Positions 48,456-59,952 of a DNA stretch of 64,000 bases are shown piece by piece. The notes under the pieces were generated by a model, which was not told the origin of the DNA, did not search any database, and was given only the letters and a program-made list of their open reading frames with translations. Position 1 is the first letter of the stretch; each line of letters starts with the position of its first letter. The position numbers were made by a program, and so were the translations under genes. Source of the stretch: Anniella stebbinsi (lineage: Eukaryota > Chordata > Lepidosauria > Squamata > Anniellidae); the NCBI GenBank assembly GCA_029215795.1, contig JARDYH010000004.1, positions 211,770,517 to 211,834,516 on the forward strand, written 5' to 3'.

Positions 48456-48660
48456 TTGTCTGAAGGGTGTGTGAGAATGTACTGTCCTTCATTGTACAAT
48501 CATCTATTTGGTGGTCTGCAGTCTCCCAGGGTTCCCACACTTCAATTAACCTTAGTTACAAGGTGACTGAAGGGTGTTTGAGTGTCCTTGCCTTTCATTG
48601 TACAATCATTATGTTGATGGAATGCAGCGTTCCCAGTTTCCCGCACTTCAAATAAATCCC
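48456..48660 (+). repeat. Tandem duplication, two units of about 100 bp
   Basis: Units at about 48458-48556 and 48565-48660 share CTGAAGGGTGT, TTTCATTGTACAATCAT (TTCATTGTACAATCAT in unit 1), GCAG and CCCACACTTCAA (CCGCACTTCAAATAA in unit 2). Divergence is roughly one base in five by eye. Confidence 0.8.
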
Positions 48661-48889
48661 AGGGGCAGACATCATGTGGTTACTTCTCCCATGGGCCTTT
48701 TTTCAAATTGAGAAGTGCAGGCAGATAGGGAGATTACAGAGTGTTGAACAGATGTGTAGAAGAACGCAAAACTCACAGAGCACTCTCAGCCATTTGCAAC
48801 AGTAAGGTAAGCACAAAAACACCACCAATAAAATTCTAACGCATGGAAAGGGACGTGGTATGGGGAGGGGTATGCTCCGGGTGCTCCTC

Positions 48890-48985
48890 GGGCTTTGCAG
48901 GCGCTTAACCTGCAGACCGCAGACACACCACAGGCACCTGACTGGGACCGGGGGTGGCGAACACGGGGAAGTCTGGAGCCAGTCA
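48890..48985. mobile_element. hAT-like element fragment
   Basis: GGCACCTGACTGGGACCG and CCAGTCAGGCACCTGCAAC form an inverted pair similar to the CAGGTGCCTGACTAGG block at about 19032-19047. Boundaries unclear. Confidence 0.4.
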
Positions 48986-51104
48986 GGCACCTGCAACATT
49001 CCAAGTCATAGTAGGGCACACTGATGGAACCAACTAAACATTGTGCCTCTTTGCAGAATCTATCCAGAAGGGGAGCATTCACAATAAAACACCACCATGG
49101 GTAAACCTTGGGCCTGAGCATTGTGACTACACTTCTCATAGACATGGGCCTTTCACATGACACATGATTTCAGCAGTGTTGCCTAGTTGCCCTGAAAACA
49201 AGAGACATTTTCATCAAGCCCTTGAAACTCCTGTAAAGTTTCTGTGAAGTTTTTGGCAGGGGGCTTGATGAAACTTCAAAAGATTGCTTTCATGAAAGCA
49301 AAAGAATAAGGTCTATAATGGCCAGTGTTGTTTTGAGATCAAGTGACACAGACTGCGTTAGAGTTAGCCTTGTAGCACCTGAAGCAAAAAGTCAAAGAAA
49401 CCCCTTTTCTCTGCTCATTATTTTTAATGACACATAGAAAAAAGGGGGCACAGACAAGGAAATTGTAGCCTTTCTAGAACCTGCTACCTGAAGCTATTGA
49501 TTCATGATGCTTCATACTAAAGCCACCCCCTGGATGCAAGTTACTCATTATCAATTAATTGTGACAGATCATCTCTATCTGGGGTTAGGATCAGCATGGG
49601 ACAGACAGAACTTCTGGAGAAATGAGGAGATGAAGCAGGTGGAACTTCTAGTAGTCAGGAAGAATGCAAGGATGGTTTCCTGAGTTTGTGAACCAGTTGA
49701 TGGTCTTCCTTAAACTAGATTTAGATTAGATTAGCATTGCAAGTCAGGAAGGTAAATGTGACTACAAAACAACAAAACAAAACCAACTTTCAAATGTGTC
49801 TACAAAAATCACAGCCACCCACATTTTTCTACATTACTGCTCACAGAGACACAAATCAATTGAATTCAAATGCACAATAGTTTTCCATACAGGTCACCAG
49901 AAGGTGATTCTTAGGACCACACTTCACATTATGCTGATTACGTAGTGTGTTGTGACATCAATTCTTTCTTTTTTAATGAATTAATTACAGGCATAGCAGT
50001 GGTGGAAGGTTGATTATTTCTCTGAATGCAGTGTGCTGTGAATGGAGGCTTACCCATCACATTCCAACCCAAAAAATGCTCCGACCTGCATGACCTGGAG
50101 TTTCAAGGGAAAGTTCCCATTGGAACCAATGAGAACTTCTCCCCCCATAGCTCCAGTCCAAATGGGAGAGGGAAGGATTTTCATTTGGAATGTAACTGTG
50201 GAGTAACGATATAAGCCTCCCCTTGCTGCACGTTGCGTCTAAAGTAAACATGATGTATAGTTTGGCCCTCAGTCCCATAGGCAAGAAACTACTCACAAGC
50301 CTGTGCAAATCACTTAAGGTCATTTGTCCTGCTACCTGGAAAATGTACCACATGTTATGTTTGTATTGACATAGATGGCCACTCAAAATTATTCTTAATA
50401 TACCTTTGTTTGTAGTGTTTGAGAAAACAGACTTGGTAGACTCAGAGACAGAGATATTCATTATTAATAGCAACACAGCAGTTATGGTTTCATTTCTACA
50501 CTGTTGCTCAGCCAAGGTTTTTAATAAGATTACACAGTAGCAAACTTCTCTTTCTTGCTAACACACACACATAACATTCTTCCATTTCCACAAAGTATTG
50601 CTATCTCGATTTATTATGAAAGCATTGTTGAATGCTGCTGGCATGCAAAAAAACATTTTTCATCTCGTTTTCATTCTTTCTCTCTCTCTCTCATATCATT
50701 TCGTTGTGAATATGAATGCCATCCAAAAACACTGGATGCTTTCTGCATTTCTATCCAAATACCCTGTTTGGACTGCATATAGATAGCTGAACATTTTCCA
50801 ACTGTGCCTCTCACAGTTTTTTTTTAAGTTTGTCATTTACATAGGCCAAGATACTGTGGAAGCAAAAAATAAACAAAACAACAGGCTTCAAAAGTGCAGA
50901 TGGAAAGCTCTCTGTTGCCAGATCAAGCCTGTCATCTCTCTTTCTAAGTTTTACTGCACTAGAGGAGAGGTGAAGGACAGATCCTTGAGAGACTTCAATA
51001 ATGCAAGAAGAGATGGTCCATCAGCGACCCTCCAGTAGCTTTGTTCCTACGATGAGAAACAAAAAGGAATGAAATGTCATATGAATGAATGGAAGACCCA
51101 CATC

Positions 51105-51428
51105 TTGAAAGGTTGTCACACAGAGAGGGCCAGGATCTCTTCTTGATCATTCCAGAGAACAGGACACGGAATAATGGGCTCAAGTTACAGGAAGCCAGAT
51201 TCCAGCTGGACATTAGGAAAAACTTCCTGACTATTAGAGCAATTCAGCAATGGAACCAATTACCTAGGGAGGTTGTGGGCTCTCCCACACTAGAGGCCTT
51301 CAAGAGGCAGCTGGACAGCCATCTTTGAGGTGTGCTTTAAGGTGGATTCTTGCATTGAGCAGGGGGTTGGACTCGATGGCCTTATAGGCCCCTTCCAACT
51401 ACCATTCTATGATTCTATGATTCTACAT
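51105..51428 (+). mobile_element. CR1 LINE 3' end
   Basis: Translates in part to [20 protein letters not shown], then LPREVVGSPTLEAFKRQLDS; ends CCATTCTATGATTCTATGATTCT. 5'-truncated. Confidence 0.9.
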
Positions 51429-51429
51429 C

Positions 51430-51540
51430 CTATGTGGTGTGGTAGATGGAATGCTGGCACAGGGAAAACCCAGATTGAAATTCACATTCCATAACAGAGC
51501 CCACTGGCTAGCCTTGGGTATTATTTTCCTTCATCTCAGG
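51430..51540 (+). mobile_element. Degraded MIR-like SINE
   Basis: GTGTGGTAGATGGAATGCTG, AACCCAGATTGAAATTC and GCCCACTGGCTAGCCTTGGG parallel the A-box, B-box and core of the SINE at 13670. Confidence 0.4.
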
Positions 51541-51949
51541 GCCATGTCAAGGGTAGGCATGACCAAGCACCTGCTGATGGCCCTCATGCCAGGATGGGCT
51601 TATGGACAATAGCCCCTTGGATTGCCCCTCTTCTTCATCACTGCAACCTCCTTGTTCACTTGCCTCTCACTCTGGTGCAGGCAACAGTAGTGGTAAGAAT
51701 TCAGAGCAGCTGATGCCATGGCCTACTTGCTCACTGGCTCTCTGCCTGTCAAGCGAGCAAGTGGTAGCAACAATGAGAAAGAGAATGAGGAGTAACAGCA
51801 ACTGGTGGCAATGGCAATGAGGGGAGGGGCCCATTGCTCCTTGGGAAACACACCCTCAATAATCTGGAGCCAGAACTGTCAGCAAGGAGGCCAACATACA
51901 CAATGTTTAGAGACAGTGGAGATAATGGCTAAGTGAGTGAGCTCAAGCC

Positions 51950-52607
51950 TAGAGATGTGAAGGCCTGGGAAAAAACTGAAAAAAAATGGAAAAAACCCTG
52001 AGGTTCTCCCTCCCCCCTGCATTTCCCCCCGAAACCTTTTTTGTTCCCCCCCCAAATAAAAAAATAAAGAAAAAATAGATTATGGAACGTTTTATTTTAG
52101 CAATGATGAATCAAATATTTAATGACAAGGTGTTCATATATTTACTTCTCCAAATGATTTCTAAAAACTATATATAGTATGAGATTATTACAATTTCTGT
52201 ACACCAAGGACAAGCAAGTCCTAGGTTGCAAACTGGGACTACAACTCTCAAATGCAAGAGCAACATAAATGATGTTCTTTGTTACGAATGGCAAAACCAA
52301 ACAGGTTCCTTACAGTTCAGGTTTCCTTACAGTTCAGGAGCTTGTAGCTCCATTTGTTACAAAACAAAGTAAAAAAATTTAAAAGTAAATTCAGTGTGTA
52401 ATAATTGTTTGAATACACTGTACTTTTAATATACAAAATGTAATAATCTTATGCCAAACCAACTTGTACATAATTACTTTTTATGTTCCTAAAGTAACAA
52501 AATGACTTTCAATCTGTAAAAAGTTCTAATATTGCATTTCCCCCCAGATTTTTCCCTTTTCCCCCTGAAACCGTGCCTTCAAAATTTCCAGAAATTTCAC
52601 ATCTCTA
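51950..52607. mobile_element. 658-bp hAT non-autonomous element with perfect 8-bp target duplication
   Basis: Perfect 12-bp inverted ends TAGAGATGTGAA / TTCACATCTCTA, flanked by CTCAAGCC on both sides (51942-51949 and 52608-52615). Subterminal regions hold GGAAAAAAC / TTTTTCCC-type blocks and CCGAAACC / CTGAAACC; the interior is AT-rich without a long reading frame. It may be an internal deletion derivative of an autonomous hAT; no transposase motif is seen. Confidence 0.92.
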
Positions 52608-52689
52608 CTCAAGCCTTCAGTTCACATTATACCTTGGCCATGAATTCATTGTGTGGGCATAGGCAAGCTATTATCCTTTGGAATTCCAC

Positions 52690-52920
52690 CCCCTCACAAT
52701 AGAACAAAGACCAACCCTGGTGGTGTTTTGGTGCCTGTTAAAAACCCATTTGCTTATTGAAGCATTTGCTATTTATAATGCCTACGTTAGTGAGACTTCT
52801 TGTTTTTATTGTGCGGTTGTATTGTATTTTACTTGTTGTTTAACAACTTTTGTACACCAACCTGGAATTTGCTAATGAAGGGCAGCATATAAATATGTTA
52901 TACAAATAAAACAAAATTTT
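52690..52920 (+). mobile_element. L2-like LINE 3' end
   Basis: CCTGGTGGTGTTTTGGTGCC, AACCTGGAATTTGCTAATGA, AGGGCAGCATATAAATATGT and a CAAATAAAACAAAA tail. Confidence 0.55.
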
Positions 52921-53452
52921 CACCCTCAGGATCATTTTAGCCTACTGTACATGTAATGAAATACTTTAAACACTCAAAATGAGCTTAATATTTGCTTAGT
53001 ATTGTCATGAAGCATCCAAGGGGATGCTGTTATGAATAACAAGCAAATTCAAGGAACCTATAAAAGGCAAGAAGATGTCTAAGCACTACCCAAATGAGGA
53101 AAATATGACAAAAATGACAAACAAATGGAAGTCAATAATAATCTAAACAAACACCTAAAAACAACATTTAACTATATTAGGAAGCAACAAACCACCCAGA
53201 GAGTTTGTTGGATTGTTAGATAACAAAGGAGTAAAGATGGGTAAGTTGCAGAGAAAAAGAATAATTATTTTGGGTCTTCACAATAGCAGACACTGGGCGG
53301 GCATCAGAAGAATTAAGTCAAATAGAAGTGGAGCAAGGTGAAGTTCTAGGCCAAATAAAAATAAAAAATAAAATTAAACTGGCTAGCTGCTGAGCCTATA
53401 TGCTATGAGAAGGAATACCGTGAGCCCTGGGTCTCCTCCCACAGACCCAGGC

Positions 53453-53705
53453 CTAATCTATACCAAGCAGGATATTGCACAATGAAAGCAGTATGAAAGC
53501 GGTATATAAAAAGCAGGAGCCACACCAAGCAGGATAAAGCACTATGAAAGTGGTATGAAAGCGGTATCTGATATGTGTCTTCTGGGCCTCAACAGTTGTC
53601 AGTCCACTTCAATACCTCTACAAAGCAGTAGTGTGCCTCCTGTCTTTTATATATCACTTTCATACCACTTTCATCCTGCAATATCCTCCTTGGTATAGAT
53701 GAGGC
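53453..53705. mobile_element. Palindromic element, GATCTACACCAAGCAGG family, inserted in CR1
   Basis: AGGCCTAATCTATACCAAGC at the left and TTGGTATAGATGAGGCCCC at the right. An internal repeat of the terminus (GAGCCACACCAAGCAGGATA at about 53518) shows a partial duplication of the arm; AACAGTTGTCAGTCCACTTC marks the centre. Confidence 0.72.
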
Positions 53706-53985
53706 CCCAGTCAGGCACTCTCGCAAGGCCCCAACCGCACTCGGCAGTCAACTGCCCCCACTGCCAAAATTGTGCACTTCCCCCCCATGTCAGTGGGACC
53801 TTTACGACTGTCATGCAGTTGGGGGGAAGTGTGAAATTACAGCAGCAGGGATGGACAGCTGCCAAGTGCTCATCAGGTCGAGCCAAGCCTCAGAAGACGC
53901 TCACACAGCCCACGAGCAGGGGTGGATGGCAGAGACAGGGCGAGTGTCCGACAGGGCAGGTGAGTTCACCCAGCCCTATCTGTGA
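53706..53985. mobile_element. hAT-like element, left end missing
   Basis: CTCGGCAGTCAACTGCCCCC, a foldback CACTTCCCCCCCATGTC / GGGGGGAAGTGTG, GAGCCAAGCCTCAGAAGACG and the right end GTGAGTTCACCCAGCCCTA. It parallels 24379-24732. Confidence 0.55.
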
Positions 53986-54648
53986 GTTCTGAAAGAACTA
54001 AAATATGAAACTGTTCCAACAAAAATAAGCAAGTTGTCACAAGACTCAGCTTTTCTGTCAGAGGATAGGAAAATAGTTCATGTAATCCTAATCTGTATCA
54101 AATGAGCCTGAGGGAAGAAATGACATGTTTGTTAACCTAACATCTGTTCTAGGTAAAATGATGGAAAGCATGATTCAAACAGAATTGATACATATAGAAG
54201 AACAAGGCTTGCTGAAGAAATATCAGCATGGCATCTGCAAAAGGATGCTCTACCTCAGAACAACAAATATGTGGAGAGAAGTAATTTGATATTAGAAGAT
54301 TCCACAATTTAAAGGCAGCCTAAAAATAATTTTAATTTAATAAATAAAATTGGTGTATATTTAGAATTCTTAAAAGTATTTGGGAAAAAAAACCTCACCA
54401 AAAGTATTTTTTATGGTTAGGGGCAAATCTCACTGGAACACCTCCAAGCTCCTCTAGAGTGGTAGCTGCCATTTTTCATTTCCCACAAGGTGATGGAATG
54501 ACACTATATTATGGAAGTGTGCAAGCAAAGTTTGCCTCTCTCTTCAAATATGAGCAATGGAGGACAGTTTTGTTCCTGGATATCCCAGTTCCTTCCACCT
54601 GAGCTGAAAGCTTGCTTTTTTGAACATTGGCAAAGGGTACCTTGGTTT

Positions 54649-54875
54649 AAGAGCCAGTGTGGTGTCGTGACTAGAGTGTTGGACTGGGAGTCAGGAGATC
54701 TGGGTTCTAGTCCACACTCAGCCATGGAATGACTTTGGGCCAGTCAGAGACTCTCAGCACAGCCTACCTCACAGGGTTGTTGTGAGGATAAAATGGAGAG
54801 GTGGAGGATTATGTACACCGCCTTGGGTTCTTTGGAGGAAAAAAGGTGGGATATAAATGCAATTTAAAAATAAGA
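54649..54875 (+). mobile_element. tRNA-derived MIR/CORE-like SINE
   Basis: GAGCCAGTGTGGTGTCGTGA and TAGAGTGTTGGACTGGGAG, a B-box-like GGTTCTAGTCC, and TCACAGGGTTGTTGTGAGG. The core is shorter than at 13670 (the AAGCTCACTGGGTG block is missing). Confidence 0.85.
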
Positions 54876-55240
54876 GGGCCTTTAAGGCCCCCATTAGCAT
54901 GGTGAGGGGAATCGCACACTTTCCAGAGACTCTGGAAAGTGTGCTGTTACCCCCGTGCTCCAATGTGGGCCATAAAGGCCCTTTGAACACAAGATACTCT
55001 TGTGTTAAGAGGGCCTTCAAGGCCCACATTGGAGGGGGGGGCAGGAAAGCACACTTTCCGGAGCCTCCAGAAATGTGCATTTCCCTCGGCTGCGTTTTGC
55101 AGAGGGCTAATGTGGGTAGGCGCTGATTGCTCACGAGCCTCGTGAGTGCTCAGCAGGGGCTCGTGAGGCCTGGTTCAGGGGCAGGCTAAAGCGGCAGCAG
55201 GGCGCTCACTCACAGGGCAATTGCTCAGAGTTTGGCCGCC
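54876..55240. repeat. Compound foldback region with perfect hairpins
   Basis: A perfect 15-bp hairpin GCACACTTTCCAGAG / CTCTGGAAAGTGTGC occupies 54914-54944. A larger foldback spans 54960-55032 (arms of 35 bp with about four mismatches, centre AACACAAGA / TCTTGTGTT). An AGAGGGCCTTYAAGGCCC block occurs at both 54873 and 55006. The right part (55085-55235) looks like a hAT-like remnant. Confidence 0.75.
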
Positions 55241-55398
55241 CTATTCCACAGGGTGCACTCTCTTCTTCTCATAAATGCTCAAGTATGAGAGCCAACTTTC
55301 TCAGAAAGCTCAGGGGGTACATTTATATATCTCACATTATACATATTAAGCCTGCACATACATCTGCTGCAGTGTTGCATCTTGGTACCTAACACTAA

Positions 55399-56147
55399 GG
55401 GCCTAACTACACGTCGTTGTGGATGCGCGTTCTCTCAAATTTCCCCCCCCCCGCAATATTACGTCACGCACCACACTGTTGTTTCCCGTCCACTTCTTCT
55501 AAGTGTTTTGTGCGGTACTTTGCGTATCAGTGATGCATACGTGATGCATACCAAACCTCGGAGGCTCTGCTCGCACCCTCGCCGCAGCCGCAGCCCTTTA
55601 ATCCTGGCCGGTCCCGGGGGGAGGGGGAGGGGGGAGGGCTGTAAACAAAACCCAGTGATTGGGAAATCCCTCTCCAGATCGCTGGCTTTTGTTTATACCC
55701 CTCCCTCCTCCCTCCTCCCTCCTCCCTCCCCAGGACCGGCCGGGATTAAAGGGCTGCGGCTGCAGCGAGGGTGCAAGCAGAGCTTGGTCCACACTGAGCG
55801 GGGAGCAGCGCTCGCAGGGCGGCTCAGGAAGCACGGAGAGGGTTGCTCTGTGCGCCTAAAATGAACTTTCAAAATGATTGGCTAAGAGGGAAAAGAAGGA
55901 GGGAGACCAGAAACGGAAGTTATCACAAAGAAGGGAAGAAGGAGTAGCAGGAAATAACGCTAGAACGAGGCACACTAAGACATTCAGAGTGATTTAAAAT
56001 GGATTAAAGGATTCTTTCGGGAGAAAAAAAAGGAGCCAATAAAATGCACAACATAACGCTTTAACACAAACGTCATGTGAATCGACAGGGTTCGGAACGC
56101 ACATCCAGCGAAATAAGGTGATATCACAACGACGTGTAGATCCTGCC
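55399..56147. mobile_element. 749-bp Harbinger-like foldback with TAA target duplication
   Basis: Ends GGGCCTAACTACACGTCGTT and AACGACGTGTAGATCCTGCC, flanked by TAA on both sides (55396-55398 and 56148-56150). The centre TGTAAACAAAACCCAGTGAT ... ATCGCTGGCTTTTGTTTATA resembles 30224-30614, with a (CCTCCCT)n stretch at about 55690-55730. The outer parts differ from the shorter relative. No transposase; the open frame at its left is chance in GC-rich DNA. Confidence 0.78.
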
Positions 56148-57318
56148 TAACTTAGCAGACTTTATGTCCTATGACATTAAAAAAAAAAGTCTGCACTAGC
56201 CATAGAACAGGCTTCCCTAAATCTTCAAGCTCACACAGAGTTTTGAGTGAGCATGGCATTACAGCTCCCCCCCTTTCATTTTATTATTAGTATTATTATA
56301 AAGCACAGTATTGTGATCATGCCATGAGAAAATTAGATTTTCCTTTGAATCCCATAAGGTTTTGTTTATGACTTTCATCCCATAAAACAAGATGAAAAGA
56401 GAATCTGTCCTTTTCAACAACATGAAAACAACCCATCCCAACCCGAGGGTGACACTTCAGATGTACTTTGAATTACAAAAAATGTTAATTTTTTTTCTTT
56501 GCTCAATTAGTTTTCTAAAAGATGGCTTTAGGAAATTGAGGAAATACTCTTGAGAAATTCCTAATTAACCTTCCCACACTGCAGGTATCTAGTCACACAT
56601 GTGAAGTTTATTAGCAAGGTGTAGCAAACCGAAGACTATGGGGTACACCTGATCTCACTTCATGTGTTGAAAGAGCATGCAGAGGGGATTGTGGGGTAGC
56701 ACAGACTAGCTCCACCCACTACCAGCAGCACCTGCTACCTCCCCCCCCCATCCCTGATAAATCAAATGTCTTGAATGAGTTATCCACCCATATATGTGTA
56801 TATGAAGATAACTGCCATGGATGTCCACTAGACATCCATAAGGGGAGAGGTGAGCCACCCAGATGCATTACTAGCTTTGAGGGGGACCCAGGCAAGTTGG
56901 ATTCTTCATCCCCACCCACTGCCCACTGCAAACCAGCCCTCCCTCCTTTTATTTTTTACCTGATAGACATGGTAGTGGCTCTTTCTCCTAGCCCAGCCCC
57001 ACTGGCAAAAGTGCTGTGGAAGTCAGCTGGAAGAGGCTGCAGGCCCCACAGTGCAGTCCAGAAGGGCTCTATAATATCCCCCTGAAGGTGACAGGGTCTC
57101 CTCCTCCTTGCACCACAGCAGCCAGCCAAGAAAGGCTACAGGTCTCCCAGTGTGGTATTTTAAAAGACCCCCCCCCCAACACACCCTTGTGTTCGGAAAA
57201 TCAGAGATATGAACCAATCAGATTCTGCTTTTATGGAAACATGGCCAACTGTGGCACAAGAACAGTGAAGGGTGGTCTTTATTTTGCTCCTCTGCCCTCA
57301 TTGGTCATACCCTTCTAA

Positions 57319-58005
57319 CGGCAGAATCTACACCTACAACACCTTTCGCAAGGGAAGGGGGTGATTGCGAGGTTTCCTGCTTCTGCAATCAGCATTCATG
57401 GGGCACATGTGAGTGAAGTTTCGCACAATGACAGGAGTGCCATTGTGGGAGGACATGTGCCCCATGACAGTGCTTCTGCATGTGGATCGGCAGAAGTGGG
57501 CGGGGCTATGCAGATGACACAGCTATGGGGATGTTTTTTTATGACTCGTGAGTGATGCGCATGAATGCAAAATCACAGCTACACATGGGGTGGATAGGAA
57601 GTCCATCAAATATGCGCTGCTGCACATAGATATGTTTGCGTTCAAAAAATACACACTCTTGGTGCCAAAACATGCCAATACACATTTAAAACGTGGTAAA
57701 AATGGCGGCCAGGTCAACTCCCACACACTTCCAAAACTGCTGGACATGCCCCTGGCATCTATTTGGGTGTTTGCTGAGCCAAGAACTTGTGCTGAACAGC
57801 AACAGCTTCGTGAAGGAGGGCACACCAGCAGCAGACTTTGGGATTGTAGCGAGAGAGCCGGAAAAAGTGACAAAAGCAGTCAGTGATATTCCTGAATAAC
57901 TGAGGGGTGGACTCGAGATCACTGTGGGAACAGGTGAACATCATGTGGCCCATTAGCGATGACTGTGATTCAATCCCGCAATAAATGGCTGGTGTAGACA
58001 CCCCC
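57319..58005. mobile_element. Harbinger-like non-autonomous element, partner of 1-294
   Basis: TAA (57316-57318) precedes GGCAGAATCTACACC. The blocks GTGATTGCGAGGTTTCCTGC, CATGGGGCACATGTGAG and GGCAGAAGTGGGCGGGGC match 1-294 in reverse. The far end is probably GGTGTAGACACCCCC near 58005. No target duplication is seen there, so the right limit is less sure. Confidence 0.5.
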
Positions 58006-58009
58006 TTGT

Positions 58010-58085
58010 GTCGTTCACTACCTTTCAGCCTAACCAGCTCACAGAATTCTTGTGAGGATGCAATGGGAGGAGGAGAATACCAGCA
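58010..58085 (+). mobile_element. SINE tail fragment
   Basis: CAGCCTAACCAGCTCACAGA, TTCTTGTGAGGATGCAATGG and GAGGAGGAGAATACC match the 3' part of the SINE at 13670. Confidence 0.45.
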
Positions 58086-59028
58086 CCTTCAAGGTCTTCA
58101 CCTCTGACATGATGGCAAGAATAGTGAACACCAACATAGTACCTTGTAAAATGAAGAAGTAGGTGATGTGGCTCAACCCAGTGCTGAGAGTCCCAAACAC
58201 CATGCACAAGTGCATGGAAACATGCATGTCTATGTAGAAGGTAAGGAGAAGTGTTTATGTCTTTATTCATCCCATTGTATCTGTTCCCAAGTCATAAACG
58301 TGCCTCATTGAAAGGAAATGCAAAACAAAGAAACAAAAAATGAACCTTGAGCCTAGCTATATCTCATGCCACTGTGATTGTGATTATCCTCGCGCTGAAC
58401 ATAAAGTTCATTGCATCTCACTGCTTAATTAAACATTTTCACAAGGGACCAGTGGCAAACTGACACACAGAAAGAATTACTTCAAGATGGGTTGGAGACA
58501 TAAGGAGACATGTTGCTTTTCTTCATTCCGCATCAGGCATGCCAGAGACATCCAATGGCTTTGCATTCTCAAGAGGCAGGCAAAGACTGACATACATCTT
58601 GCTCAGCAACTACAAGCAGGTATCTTGTTGGTCATCATAATCTTGCATTGATGGTTCAGAAACATGTCTCATTGATGAACACGACAAAGAGGCAGATGTC
58701 CATGGATAAGCCAGAAATTGCTTAGAGGCAAAATGCACATTGAAATGCATATTTTGAGAGAAAATATAACTTTCAATATGTATTAAAATACTTTTAACAT
58801 TTGTATTTTGAGAGGATTTTAACATCCAAAGATTATTGCGGAAAACAGAAGGATCAGAACTATAGGTAAAAACATGCAAAAGTGACATTGACTAGAAATA
58901 AACAGATTCCTCCATCCCTAGTAAGGAATAAGTATCAGGTGTCTCTCAAAGTGAGAATTATTGTCCAAGACAGCGTTGTTTAAAATGTTACAATTTTGGA
59001 TCAACTTACAAACAGTATCCTAAATTTA

Positions 59029-59952
59029 GGGAGCAATCCTATTGCTCCTAGACAACATGGGGGGGGGGGTGTAGGATATTTCAGACTTCCAGCTCCTAAG
59101 TTGGAGACACTGCTTCGACCTTAAAGGGGTGAGAAAGCAAGGTCACAAGGCTTCATATACCTGCTATGTATGTTTGCCTCTGTATGTAGTTTGGTTCTTG
59201 CAAGTGAACTGCATGATGGGATTGAAATGATGTATGTGCCTGAATGTGAGGTAATGTTGAAACTGCTTAATTGTAAGGAAATGCTTAATTGGAATTTCTA
59301 ACTGTCAAGACCTTTTGATATAGTATAAGACAAATAAACTAGCTTGATAAGGAGGACTGACCATCCAGGTCAATCTGACATTGCTAGAAGAGTTATGGGC
59401 CATCTGTTGATGAGGTAGAATGAAGCAAGTTTTCTTTTGATCTGTCTTTGCTTTGCTTTAGAATTTTACCAACTGCTAATTGGTAAGATGCTATTTTGCC
59501 ATTGCTAATTGAGTTAAATGCTACTATGTATAAATATACCTGCTTTTCACACTGGCAGTGGAGAAGTTCTTTATCTGTGGGACTCTTCCATACAGCTGTA
59601 TCACACTCAGTAAAACAGAGTTGCCTTACAACCGAAGAGAATTTTTATCCTTGACTGGGGGAATCGAAGATCTGCCCCGTCCCCCTTGCAGCCGTTGCAG
59701 AAAAAACCACGCTGGGTGCCTCTGTGAGGTTGGGAATGCAACCTCGGAGAAAGGGAAAAGGGGGAGCTCAGTGAGTGGGGAGGGGAGGAGACTGGAGATA
59801 CCTCTGGGCTTCCTTCTCTCCTCCTCTGAAACACCTTTGCTAGGTGGGCAAAAAAGCATATTTAGCAAAAATGCAGGGTCTATAGGAGGATCATAAGCCT
59901 TTGAGTTCAGGGACTTATGATCATAAAGGGCTCAACCCATAGGATTGTGTCC
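59029..59952. mobile_element. Harbinger-like element with TTA target duplication, interrupted
   Basis: Ends GGGAGCAATCCTATTGCTCC and CATAGGATTGTGTCC, flanked by TTA (59026-59028 and 59953-59955). The right part (about 59660-59952) resembles 62207-62644 (GCTAGGTGGGCAAAAAAGC, CATAAGCCTTTGAGTTC). The middle, about 59115-59650, has no counterpart there and looks like an insertion. Confidence 0.78.

Larger units (their letters stand above)
53020..54290 (+). pseudogene. Decayed CR1 LINE ORF2 (reverse transcriptase region), interrupted
   Basis: The outer parts (53020-53400 and 53986-54290) resemble CR1 ORF2. GCATGATTCAAACAGAATTG and CAGCATGGCATCTGC read as the ...MESMIQTEL...QHGI.. region of the CR1 polymerase, shortly after a VNLTSVLGK-like segment at about 54134. 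The frame is broken. The middle carries a GATCTACACC-type foldback (53453-53705) and a hAT-like fragment (53706-53985), so this is a dead copy cut by two later DNA transposons. Confidence 0.6.

Noticed and set aside
50057..50515. 152-codon open frame on the minus strand
   Set aside because: No similarity I recognise and no supporting exon signals; treated as chance.
55382..55864. 160-codon open frame
   Set aside because: Runs through the CpG-rich foldback element; no transposase motif such as a DDE triad context.
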